The notes beneath the pieces were generated by a model. That model saw nothing but the letters and a program-made list of their open reading frames with translations, searched no databases and had not been told where the DNA came from. The translations under genes and the position numbers were made by a program. Positions 51,319 to 58,652 of a DNA stretch of 58,652 nucleotides are shown one piece after another. Source of the DNA: Candidatus Obscuribacterales bacterium (lineage in GTDB: Bacteria > Cyanobacteriota > Vampirovibrionia > Obscuribacterales > Obscuribacteraceae); the NCBI GenBank assembly GCA_019752635.1, contig JAIELX010000135.1, forward strand, positions 1 to 58,652, in the 5' to 3' direction. The first letter of the stretch is position 1. Every line of letters starts with the position of its first letter.

Positions 51319-53193
51319 TCACTTAGAAAGACTTTTGTACAGGTCAATCATCGGTTGTTGGTTCAAGTGAATGAAGCCTTTTCCGGGAGAATCCAAGTCA
51401 TAGATAAGTTGAACCACCAGAGCAAAAGTTAGCACGAGTGCCAACTGCGCGGGAAAGCTACGCTTTCCGGAAAGCCCGAATTGGAAGCCCATTATAAACA
51501 TCGAAATGCACGACGCCAGCACAAGAATCTCCCATACGAAGGTGGGTATGCGGAAGTTGGCGCCGAAAGCAATGCGTTTGTTCTGATAATCGACCATTTC
51601 CGTGATGCCTTCGGAAAAAAGTGCATTGATGTCGTTTGTATCCTTTGCCGCCAGGCTTTCGGCTTGAGCCCAAACCATGTTCGTAATCGCATTGGTGCGG
51701 GCCCGCAGCGATCGCAATTGCTCTGGATCTCCATACACATCGCCCATACTCATTCTGACTTCAACATAGTCACGAAGCAATGACCGCGTCAGCGTTCTGT
51801 GCGGCTCCGGCACGAGTCCCGCGCGCATGTATGTGGTCTGAATGGCGTTTACATCGCCCATTAAGGCGTCTCTTCGCAAGTCAAATCTGCTCGCTGCAGC
51901 GCCGAATGTGAGAGCAAGTACGAAAGCGAGAAGGGCGAGCACTGCTCCCGAGACTGCGCCGACTGCTTCCTCCGACTCATGCTCGGGCAAGCGTGAGCGA
52001 CGAATGCCAAGCCATTGGCCTGCCTCAACCGAACCGAGTGTCACAGCAACCTGCAGCAGAAAAATGCCCCACAGAGGAATCCCGCCCAAGAAGTCACCAC
52101 TTTCGTCTTGCAGGGCGACTTCGCGAGTTGACGGCAAAATAACGTCAGGCTTTTCAAAAGTTCCGGTGGTGAGCCCTTTTGTGGCCTCGGCCAATAGAGA
52201 AGAATCCACCGCGTTTTTAATCGGTACCAGCGTTTGCGTGTACCCGTGGTCATGCGACCATTTCGCGCCCATGTCTAATATGCGGCGGGCTTCATCGTTC
52301 AAGCTCAGGTCTAAAGCTGAAAGCGACTTTGCTTCAAAATTTGGATCTTCCTTTGCTGCCGAATTGAGAGCTTCTAATGTGAAACCGAACTGTGAATCGT
52401 CGATATACCACTGGTTGACTCTGTCGCGAAAGCTGTTGAAAAATTCCCACGATTGCGCCACTGCCTGCAAAAATTTGATTGTTTCCGGCCTATTATTGGC
52501 GATGAATTTATCGGAGACCGAGACCAGGTAGACCGCGCGGTGAGAGCTCAAAATCCGAGCGGAGCCGTCGGCCTTGAACATCGAGATATCCGGCTCCCAC
52601 ACGGCAACCGCGTCAAATTTTCCCCACTTTTCGCGCCCGCCTGCTCCGACCAATTTCTGAATCTCAAGGATGTCCATGTTGACATTGGTGACATCCTTGC
52701 CTGGATCGAGCCCTGCAGCTTGTTCTTTGAGGGTCGCTTCGCGATGACCGATGGTACCGAAAGTACAAGCTACGGTTTTGCCTCGAAGGTCTTTGATTTC
52801 TTTGATTGGTGATTCTGGTGGTACCATGAGCGCCGCCGGGATGAAATGCAGGCGCGCTAAGACTTTCCACTTTCCGCCCTTTGCGAGCAGGTTGTTCACT
52901 GACTGGCCACTCGAGAACATGACGTCAAGATTGCCCGCGAGAGCAGCGTTGACCTCCGGTTCGCCATAGCTGAACGGAACGAACGTCGGGTCCAGCCCAA
53001 GCCTGTCCAAGAGGTTCGTTCGCTTTAGAACCTCAACGATCTGCCCTTGCGTTGAAGTCGCGAGCTGCCACCCAATGCGAATCGGTACACGAGTTTGTTG
53101 CGATTTTGCGCTTGGGATAGCGCTGGAGATTATTATGGCGAGGATCAGGAGTCCGACTCCTGACAGAATTGCGGTGAGAGGTTTGACTTTCAT
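51319..53193 (-). CDS. fusion of an ABC-type solute-binding domain and a DUF4239 membrane domain
   Basis: 624 residues from the ATG at 53193, which starts directly before a signal or anchor helix (about 8-25). Residues 35-340 form an SsuA/NMT1-like binding protein: I-R-I-G-W-Q, G-E-P-E-V-N-A-A-L-A-G-N-L-D-V, L-R-G-K-T-V-A-C-T-F-G-T, F-D-A-V-A-V-W-E-P. These bind taurine-, sulfonate-, nitrate- or thiamine-precursor-like ligands. Residues 375-620 are a DUF4239 (bestrophin-like) membrane part, with A-V-L-A-L-L-A-F-V-L-A-L-T-F-G-A-A-A-S-R-F-D-L-R-R and two C-terminal helices. No ABC permease or ATPase is encoded nearby. The fusion suggests a ligand-gated channel-like role; this is inference. Confidence 0.8.
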   Translation of the reverse strand: MKVKPLTAILSGVGLLILAIIISSAIPSAKSQQTRVPIRIGWQLATSTQGQIVEVLKRTNLLDRLGLDPTFVPFSYGEPEVNAALAGNLDVMFSSGQSVNNLLAKGGKWKVLARLHFIPAALMVPPESPIKEIKDLRGKTVACTFGTIGHREATLKEQAAGLDPGKDVTNVNMDILEIQKLVGAGGREKWGKFDAVAVWEPDISMFKADGSARILSSHRAVYLVSVSDKFIANNRPETIKFLQAVAQSWEFFNSFRDRVNQWYIDDSQFGFTLEALNSAAKEDPNFEAKSLSALDLSLNDEARRILDMGAKWSHDHGYTQTLVPIKNAVDSSLLAEATKGLTTGTFEKPDVILPSTREVALQDESGDFLGGIPLWGIFLLQVAVTLGSVEAGQWLGIRRSRLPEHESEEAVGAVSGAVLALLAFVLALTFGAAASRFDLRRDALMGDVNAIQTTYMRAGLVPEPHRTLTRSLLRDYVEVRMSMGDVYGDPEQLRSLRARTNAITNMVWAQAESLAAKDTNDINALFSEGITEMVDYQNKRIAFGANFRIPTFVWEILVLASCISMFIMGFQFGLSGKRSFPAQLALVLTFALVVQLIYDLDSPGKGFIHLNQQPMIDLYKSLSK

Positions 53194-53818
53194 AGCATGA
53201 ACATCATTGCAATGCGGCGAATTCGGGAATCTCCCGGAATGCGCCGTAGGGGGTACCGCGCCGTCACTCGGGACGGCGAAGGGCATATTATGACAGCAAA
53301 GCCGCTACATCACCAATGCTGCGTACGGCAAGCAATAAGTACGAAACGCGTTCGGGTGGTTTCAGGGCGTTAGACCAACGCATCGTAGCGATGTCTCGTA
53401 TTCACCGTTGCGGATTCCTGCGGAGAATTACCGCAGGAATTCCTCACTTTATCCCACTTTATGCTTCGCGAGTCTGTTTGCTAACAGTGATTGTGTGAAG
53501 CATTTGTTCTCAGGTCAGACACGTCAGCACAAAACTGAAAATGAATCTCTGCTGCGCAGCAAGACACAAGGTGGTCACCACCTACTCTTCCTCGAGGGGC
53601 GTAGTATGTACCGAAACTGACCAACCGAAGGTCAATGGCTAACGACTCGGGCTCTTGGTAGTCAAGTTTGCCTGAAAGCGCTCTCGTTCGCCTTTTCTCC
53701 TACGAAGGCCAGGTCCTTTGCGAACTACAAATTATTGCGGATTATTTCAGCATAACGTGACAACTCTACCGACGGGTTAAAATCCTTCACTGTATTGCAA
53801 TTTGGACACGGACGGATA
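53194..53818. other. long divergent intergenic region
   Basis: 625 bases with no supported gene; several stop codons fall in every frame. A hairpin occurs at 53414-53440, with ATTCCTGCGG and CCGCAGGAAT around a seven-base loop, and a short GGTGG-TCA-CCACC dyad lies near 53572. The region should carry promoters for both neighbours. The amount of empty sequence suggests a lost gene or a non-coding RNA, but nothing specific is visible. Confidence 0.4.
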
Positions 53819-55111
53819 ATGAAAAATCGGCAGCTCTACTACTGGCTAACTTTCGCGCTAGTTGCGTGCGTTTTCCCCTGCTTGGCATTGTGTAAAGCAT
53901 GGGCCGAACCTGCGGCTCCAGCGCTGTTACGCGTACCGGTGTTCTTTGTGACAGACAGAAACCTCGAGATGGAATCGAAGGAAAAAGGGGCCAGTTTTGG
54001 TCCGCATCGAAAGCACATCGGAGACTGCCAACATGACCCCTTCATGGGCTTTGGATATTGCGTAGTAAGAAATGAGGGTGGAAAATCTCTTAGCGCAGAT
54101 CTTACCGCGCGGGGCTGGTCGGCAGCATCCGCGACAGATAAGGCAGGCGAGACGATCGTCCGAACAATTGAAGCAAAAGACTTTACTAACGTGCAAGCCA
54201 CTTTCTATTCGCAGCTTCGCGAAGCAGCGGGCAAGACCTCTCGTAAGGAAATCGTACTCTTCGCACACGGATATAAAAATTCATTCGACGCCGCACTTCG
54301 CACTGCCGGTCGATTTTCCTACTCCTATGAAAGTCCTGTCGTTCTGTATTCATGGCCATCGGTAGCTAAGCTTCGCTCCTACAACTCTGATGAGAACAAC
54401 AACGAATGGAGCCAAGAACACTTTAATGACGTAGCGCTGAAGCTCCAAGAAATCTGTGATACGGAACCACAGCTAAAGCTCAGGCTGTTTGCCCACTCGA
54501 TGGGCACGCGACTGATTGTTCGTGGCATGCCCTTCTTGTGCGGAAAAACCTTTATCAAAGAAGTCGCACTCGTATGCCCGGACGTCGACGGTGGACTTGT
54601 TAAGCACTATGCTCGCCGCTATCTTGCCGAGAAAGGCACGACGACCGTGCGCCTATACATGTCGCAGCGCGACAAGGCGTTGGCACTGTCGCAAATGGTT
54701 CATGGTGGCTATGCCCGATTTGGTGAGTGCGCAGACTCTCTCGCTACGGTAGCCAAAACCGCTTTCCAGGGCGCAAGCAAGTCCGCATCAGTGCCGGCAA
54801 AGAATGATAGTTCAGAGCCAGAGGCACTTAATGGGCTCAAAAAACGCATGCAGACTATCGATTTTACCGATCTGGATCGCGGAGTCATAGGACACAAAAT
54901 TCCCGTCGACGTCATGTGTAACATGTCATATTCAAATGATCCCGGCAAAGATCTGAAATTGGTTGAGCAGCAGTCCGGTGCCCGAAGCAAAACCAGCCTG
55001 GCGCTGTCAAAACTGACCAAACTGCAAGCAGCTTCTTCTTCTTCTTCTTCTTATTCAACGGACAACTGTCTCCGAGTAGTTAGAACGACCAAGTCAGTCA
55101 GCAACTTATAG
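53819..55111 (+). CDS. exported alpha/beta hydrolase, DUF900-like (second paralogue)
   Basis: 430 residues from the ATG at 53819, with a signal peptide ending A-W-A-E. It is a close paralogue of the protein at 5134-6387: both have R-V-P-V-[FY]-F-[VI]-T-D-R-N-L, G-P-H-R-K, C-x-H-D-P-[FY]-M-G-x-G-Y-C-V-V, V-L-F-A-H-G, Y-S-W-P-S, N-N-E-W-S-Q-E-H-F and the nucleophile A-H-S-M-G-T-R. The cysteine pattern is kept. Near the C-terminus there is a run of six Ser encoded by a TCT microsatellite. Likely a periplasmic serine hydrolase; substrate unknown. Confidence 0.8.
   Translation: MKNRQLYYWLTFALVACVFPCLALCKAWAEPAAPALLRVPVFFVTDRNLEMESKEKGASFGPHRKHIGDCQHDPFMGFGYCVVRNEGGKSLSADLTARGWSAASATDKAGETIVRTIEAKDFTNVQATFYSQLREAAGKTSRKEIVLFAHGYKNSFDAALRTAGRFSYSYESPVVLYSWPSVAKLRSYNSDENNNEWSQEHFNDVALKLQEICDTEPQLKLRLFAHSMGTRLIVRGMPFLCGKTFIKEVALVCPDVDGGLVKHYARRYLAEKGTTTVRLYMSQRDKALALSQMVHGGYARFGECADSLATVAKTAFQGASKSASVPAKNDSSEPEALNGLKKRMQTIDFTDLDRGVIGHKIPVDVMCNMSYSNDPGKDLKLVEQQSGARSKTSLALSKLTKLQAASSSSSSYSTDNCLRVVRTTKSVSNL
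55033..55050 (+). repeat. six-fold TTC/TCT trinucleotide repeat inside the hydrolase gene
   Basis: Six perfect TTC units encode a run of six serines near the C-terminus of the protein at 53819. Because the period is three, slippage would change the length but not the frame. Confidence 0.8.
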
Positions 55112-55283
55112 CGTAGTAGTGTTTTGTCTAAGTCTCGCCGCGGGAGCATCAATCACGTGTTTGATTAAGCCCTCAGCATTTCTTCCGTCGCCACATGATT
55201 TCCGACCCGGTCATTCACTAACGGTATCAAGCTAGTCGGACTGTGTTCGGAGATCAATACTTCCGATCTCGGAGATGCCTCAA

Positions 55284-56459
55284 ATGTCGGATTTGTTGAA
55301 TTCGGTTTTGTCACACGCAAAGAATCAGGCTGACGAACATCTTCTGCGCAGTCAAATAGGCGCACACATCGCAGCTCTAAGAGCCAGCGCGGGGCAAGGC
55401 AAGCGTGCTGTGGTTCACCAGGCGGAGCAAGCCGTGAAGCGCAGTCCTTCCGATGCATTTTCATTCGACACGAGTGGATACGCAACTCTCAATGTTAACG
55501 GACAAACTTGGGCGGCCGGCTGTTTTGCCACGGCGTCTATTGAAATGTTGAAAAGGCAGGCACAGAATCTTCGCGGTGAAGTAGCTTGCGCTCGAGCCCG
55601 CCTTTGGGTATTGGATGGCGCTTGTCCTGCGACTGACATCGGCTCACTTCAAGCAACTAGTGACGATACATTGTTTCAAGTTGCGTCGCAGTTTAATTGC
55701 CTAGAGGCGCCAGATGAGTACATCACTGCCGTGGCAAACTATTTCGACGATTACACGCAAGGTCCTCGCGCTTCCATTTCAGCGTTTCCTGCGACCTTAC
55801 TGCGTCACTATAGCGCTCCGGACAAACGCGGATCGTATTTCGTGCAACACACGGACGGTCCTCAGATAGATTTACTTGAAGAAGCATGCGGTCGAAAAAT
55901 TTCACGAAACGGATACTTTACAGGCAAAGGAATCACCAACAAAGAGAAGACTGTCAGGTCACTGGAAGAAAACTTCGAAAAGATCAATGTTGGCATTCAT
56001 GATGGGGCAGAGGTTGTCTTTGGCTACAACTGGGATGGGAAGGTAGAAGCCCCCTGTACGCGGAAGATAGCGCAGGTGTTTACGTCCACCGTAGCTGGTG
56101 GCGGATATGATGCACGAATTACAATGGGCGAATCTTTGTTCCTTCGAGCTAGCCGTCAATTACTCAGAGCGGCGTACTTAGGAACATTGTTAGCCGCTGC
56201 AGGTCTCAAGCGCGAACGTGTCTTACTCACACTCATTGGTGGAGGAGTATTCGCAAACCCGATTGACCTGATTTGGGAGTCGATACTATGGGCGGTGGAC
56301 GAGGTGCAACCTTTTCTTGCGAAAAACCTTGACGTTGTTGTTAATGGTTATAGTCTCCATCGCCTAGTTCCATTGGATGATTTGCTGCCGGATGTTATCG
56401 AACGCGGTGGGGCAATAGTGTGTTTGGGTGAGACCGGTCTGATGACCGTAAAACGGTAG
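55284..56459 (+). CDS. protein with a possible macrodomain/PARG-like fold
   Basis: 391 residues from the ATG at 55284, which has GGAG nine bases upstream; an ATG at 55275 overlaps that site. No signal peptide. The middle has V-A-S-Q-F-N-C-L-E and D-Y-T-Q-G-P-R-A-S-I, and the end has R-A-A-Y-L-G-T-L-L-A-A-A followed by V-L-L-T-L-I-G-G-G-V-F-A-N-P. The final Gly-rich turn after a strand resembles the ADP-ribose-binding part of macrodomains, and the N-C-L-E and Q-G-P segments recall a family distantly linked to PARG. This is pattern recognition, not proof. If right, it binds or removes ADP-ribose, and would go with the glycohydrolase at 47512. Convergent with the MNIO gene, 43 bases apart. Confidence 0.5.
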   Translation: MSDLLNSVLSHAKNQADEHLLRSQIGAHIAALRASAGQGKRAVVHQAEQAVKRSPSDAFSFDTSGYATLNVNGQTWAAGCFATASIEMLKRQAQNLRGEVACARARLWVLDGACPATDIGSLQATSDDTLFQVASQFNCLEAPDEYITAVANYFDDYTQGPRASISAFPATLLRHYSAPDKRGSYFVQHTDGPQIDLLEEACGRKISRNGYFTGKGITNKEKTVRSLEENFEKINVGIHDGAEVVFGYNWDGKVEAPCTRKIAQVFTSTVAGGGYDARITMGESLFLRASRQLLRAAYLGTLLAAAGLKRERVLLTLIGGGVFANPIDLIWESILWAVDEVQPFLAKNLDVVVNGYSLHRLVPLDDLLPDVIERGGAIVCLGETGLMTVKR

Positions 56460-56502
56460 ATCAATCGCCGGATTATCAGCATAAGCCTGTCGGTCCGGCC
56501 CA

Positions 56503-58311
56503 TCAACGAGATTGTTCCAAGATAGCTTGGACGTTAGTTGGTTTCGGTGCCGGAACGTCGCCTGCCAGGAGTTTCCATTCGTGTAAACTCTTGAGCTCTT
56601 CTATGTAGCTGACAATCTGCTCCGCAGGGGATGTCGTTCCGTCATTTTTGAGCAACCGGGCGAACAGATCTGCGTAGGACTTGCATTTGCGTATCTGCGT
56701 CAAGAGCAGGTCCATCCGGGGAGACACTTCAAAAACGGTTACTTCTTGGTCGTCCGGCATTCTCAAAAACGCAATTTTTGTCGGTTTAGGGGCTATCGTC
56801 GCACTGTCTTCAACTTGTAGTATGTCGAAAACCGATGCAACATCATAGCTATATGACCGAAGTAAGAGGCTCGGGTTGAGAACCGGTTTTCGAGATCTCA
56901 AACTTTGCTGTGAAAATTGTGGCGCTGAGGCTCCTGTAGACCAATTGATCTCTGACTCGACCATAGACATTCTGGTCCACTCAAAGTCGCACATTTCTAA
57001 AATGGACGAGTCTGGCAAACTGTCCTTTACTGATTCCAGGAATGCGGGGTACCCCTCGCCAACATGAACAAGTACGTATCGCTTTGGCGGGCAGCGATGA
57101 TAAAACTCTGCAACCGACCAAGTCCAGTACTCCGGACCTAGGAGTTTTCTTGTTGCCGGAAAAATCGCTTGCATTGTCGCCAGCGCTCCAGCGTCGGTAA
57201 TGCGGCCGTAAAGATCCAACTGTTCCGTGTGGCTTGAGTCGAAGCCCGCTGCTTCACTGGAGCCTGCTTCTGCATTTACCAGAATGGCATCTCGTGCAAT
57301 GCGATCAAGCACAACTTGAGCGAAAACGTGTTCGATCTGAGCCAGTTCGACTTCTTTCTGACTGGCGTATTCACCCTCCTTGCCGACCTGACTATCTCGC
57401 TGCGTTGTGTGTAGTGTAATCGATCGCTCTGCCGCTGCTGCTGAAGGGGGGACCGTTTGCGGGCTACGGTAACGTTCATAGATTTGCCTAATTCTGCGGA
57501 TTTCGTTCAGGATTTCCTGGAAATTCGGAAAATTGTCGTCGCGCTCAAGCATCACAGCTTGCGGCGTTGTTCTTTTAAGGACGAACTCGAGCAGTTCGTA
57601 GACTGGTTCACACACAGCTTCCGAATGAGTGTCGATTATGGTGCTCTCGTGGTAATTGTGACCGGCCACGTGGATTTGGACAACGCGCTCAAGGGGCAGC
57701 TGCAACAAAAACTCAAATGGATCAAAATTATGGTTTACAGAATTGACGTAGACGTTGTTTACGTCTAACAGCATGCCGCAGTCTGCTGATTCCAAAATCT
57801 CTGAAACAAATTGTGATTCCGTCATCATGCTTCCCGGCGGGTTCGGCATATAAAACGAAATATTTTCGATCAGCAGCGGTCGACCAACAAAATCTCTGGC
57901 GCGTTTTATTCGCTCTGCAAAATGACGCACGGTCGCCGGGGTTCGCGGTAGAGGAAGCAAGTTGTTGACATACACGTCACCGGAACTTGCAAAGCTGACG
58001 TGGTCACTCCACCAGGGCACGTCGAATTTGTCCAGTAGCGCTTTGATTTGCTGTAGGTATGTCGCGTTGAGCTCGTCGGTGCTTCCGAGCGACAGGTTTA
58101 CACCGTGAGAAATTAGCGGGTAAACTGACGCCGCGCGCTCTAGTCTCAGTACCGATTTCCCGTAGCATCCGAGAAACCCTTCGGGCGTAAACTCTACCCA
58201 GTCTATTTCCGAAGACGACTCGAGAGTTTCTTCAAGCATTTCGCGCCTTAATCCCAGCCCGACCCCCAGTGTGGGGAGGTTGTCGCGGGTCTTGAAAAAC
58301 TCTCGAGTCAT
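56503..58311 (-). CDS. fused MNIO (DUF692) peptide-modifying iron enzyme and DUF2063-type partner
   Basis: 602 residues; GAGGT lies six bases before the ATG. Residues 10-285 are a DUF692 TIM barrel with the metal-ligand motifs of multinuclear non-haem iron oxidative enzymes: His69 (I-S-H-G), His104 (W-S-D-H-V-S-F), Glu149 (L-I-E-N), Asp183 and Asn186 (L-L-D-V-N-N), His214/His218 (I-H-V-A-G-H), Asp227/His229 (D-T-H) and Glu256 (L-E-R-D-D). MbnB and TglH belong here and change Cys residues in ribosomal peptides. After a linker, about 318-470 matches DUF2063 (Y-x-x-x-I, F-P-A-T-R-K-L-L-G, P-P-K-R-Y-V-L-V-H-V-G-E), the partner that binds the peptide and is normally a separate gene. The last 130 residues are less typical. 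Directly upstream is a Cys-repeat gene, the expected substrate. Confidence 0.88.
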   Translation of the reverse strand: MTREFFKTRDNLPTLGVGLGLRREMLEETLESSSEIDWVEFTPEGFLGCYGKSVLRLERAASVYPLISHGVNLSLGSTDELNATYLQQIKALLDKFDVPWWSDHVSFASSGDVYVNNLLPLPRTPATVRHFAERIKRARDFVGRPLLIENISFYMPNPPGSMMTESQFVSEILESADCGMLLDVNNVYVNSVNHNFDPFEFLLQLPLERVVQIHVAGHNYHESTIIDTHSEAVCEPVYELLEFVLKRTTPQAVMLERDDNFPNFQEILNEIRRIRQIYERYRSPQTVPPSAAAAERSITLHTTQRDSQVGKEGEYASQKEVELAQIEHVFAQVVLDRIARDAILVNAEAGSSEAAGFDSSHTEQLDLYGRITDAGALATMQAIFPATRKLLGPEYWTWSVAEFYHRCPPKRYVLVHVGEGYPAFLESVKDSLPDSSILEMCDFEWTRMSMVESEINWSTGASAPQFSQQSLRSRKPVLNPSLLLRSYSYDVASVFDILQVEDSATIAPKPTKIAFLRMPDDQEVTVFEVSPRMDLLLTQIRKCKSYADLFARLLKNDGTTSPAEQIVSYIEELKSLHEWKLLAGDVPAPKPTNVQAILEQSR

Positions 58312-58349
58312 AGTGACCTCAGATCGTGTTGCTTTAGTTATGTGCCCAT

Positions 58350-58652
58350 TTATTTCTTCGGTTTCTTAACCTCGGGCTGTTCGACTCTGCAGCGCGATGA
58401 AGGAGTTTCGACACCGCATCTAGTGGAAGGGGGTTCTACTCTACAACGCGATGAGGGAGTTTCGACACCGCATCTTGTAGAAGGGGTTTCGACCTTGCAA
58501 CGTGATGAGGGAGTTTCGACACCGCATCTTGTAGAAGGGGTTTCGACCTTGCACTTGTTGCCGGGGATCTCGACCTTGCATCTTGTAGAAGGGGTTTCGA
58601 CCTTGCACTTGTTGCCGGGGATCTCGACCTTGCATCTTGTAGAAGGGGTTTC
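58350..58652 (-). CDS. cysteine-repeat peptide, likely MNIO substrate (3' part; runs off the window)
   Basis: The frame enters from beyond 58652 with no start codon in the window and stops at 58350-58352. The 100 visible residues consist of ten units of nine residues, each with one Cys at position 7: E-T-P-S-T-R-C-K-V alternates with E-I-P-G-N-K-C-K-V at first, then with E-T-P-S-S-R-C-[KR]-V. A basic tail E-Q-P-E-V-K-K-P-K-K ends the protein. The stop is 38 bases before the start of the MNIO gene, same strand, so they form an operon. Cys always lies between a basic residue and K/G/R-V-E. Codon changes fall in ways that keep this pattern. I infer a multi-core precursor whose Cys residues are modified. 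The leader or signal region is outside the window. Confidence 0.8.
   Translation of the reverse strand, partial: ETPSTRCKVEIPGNKCKVETPSTRCKVEIPGNKCKVETPSTRCGVETPSSRCKVETPSTRCGVETPSSRCRVEPPSTRCGVETPSSRCRVEQPEVKKPKK
58383..58652. repeat. 27-bp tandem coding repeats (ten units, continuing past the edge)
   Basis: Ten 27-bp units encode the nine-residue Cys repeats. The right-most four units form two nearly identical 54-bp blocks (A-B-A-B), a sign of recent expansion by unequal exchange, while the left units have diverged at silent and a few replacement positions. The period and lack of unique spacers rule out a CRISPR array. Confidence 0.85.

Noticed and set aside
58441..58635. 64-codon frame with repeated N-P-F-Y-K-M at the right edge
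   Set aside because: It is a shadow of the tandem repeat in another frame. The frame one base over has no stop through the window edge, regular Cys spacing and a basic tail, and ends just before the MNIO gene.
58383..58652. CRISPR-like spaced repeats
   Set aside because: The units follow each other directly with a period of 27 bases, with no unique spacers, and read as protein.
1..58652. mobile element or genomic island boundaries
   Set aside because: No transposase, integrase, terminal inverted repeat or tRNA-flanked attachment site could be found by reading both strands.

Overview
The window looks like chromosome of a Gram-negative-type environmental bacterium with a large, signalling-rich genome. 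Many products carry signal peptides, TPR repeats and Pro/Ser/Thr-rich linkers, and there are two Hanks-type kinase proteins, two-component genes, an ECF sigma factor, and many small proteins of no known family. This style resembles non-photosynthetic Cyanobacteriota (Vampirovibrionia, Obscuribacterales-like), but that placement is inference from gene style; no rRNA, tRNA or phylogenetic marker is present. I see no insertion sequence, integrase, phage gene or CRISPR array.

Layout. 1-6.4 kb (minus strand): the first codons of a gene leaving the window, an exported matrixin-type metalloprotease, two tandem paralogous exported proteins of unknown function, and an exported alpha/beta hydrolase (DUF900-like) whose paralogue sits at 53.8-55.1 kb. 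6.9-13.7 kb: a sulfatase island with one arylsulfatase, a formylglycine-generating enzyme eight bases behind it, a thioredoxin-like lipoprotein and a second, larger arylsulfatase. A decayed two-component pair (response-regulator DNA-binding domain and kinase ATPase domain, head to head) lies inside the island. 13.8-19.2 kb: small membrane and unknown proteins and an exported methyltransferase. 19.5-28 kb: a probable pseudokinase with a helical-repeat tail, a histidine-kinase remnant, a PfkB sugar kinase, a trypsin-fold protease, an ECF sigma factor and a two-repeat exported protein. 28-37 kb: a TPR-PrsW membrane protease fusion, an OmpR-type regulator and a CHASE3-like/HAMP histidine kinase split by a TPR gene, and a class V aminotransferase. 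37.8-48.6 kb: a zinc-ribbon Ser/Thr kinase, katG with a perfect 34-bp palindrome in its leader, a 1188-residue Clp-N/AAA/receiver/FtsH-AAA/M41 fusion, and an ADP-ribosylglycohydrolase. 48.7-58.6 kb: unknown proteins, a solute-binding/DUF4239 fusion, the second DUF900-like hydrolase, a possible macrodomain-like protein, and a peptide-modification locus at the right edge.

The most exciting item is that right edge. A reading frame entering from beyond position 58652 and stopping at 58350 encodes ten perfect nine-residue units, each with one cysteine (consensus E-T-P-S-[TS]-[RK]-C-x-V). It has no start codon inside the window, so it is easily missed. Thirty-eight bases downstream on the same strand is a 602-residue protein joining a DUF692 (MNIO) iron enzyme to a DUF2063-type partner domain. 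Such enzymes modify cysteines in ribosomal peptides, so this looks like a new RiPP-type system with a multi-core cysteine-repeat substrate. Second in interest is the Clp-FtsH fusion protease at 43.7-47.3 kb. Several gene relics (response regulator/kinase, katG tail, thioredoxin tail, kinase tail) show that this region has been duplicated and has decayed.
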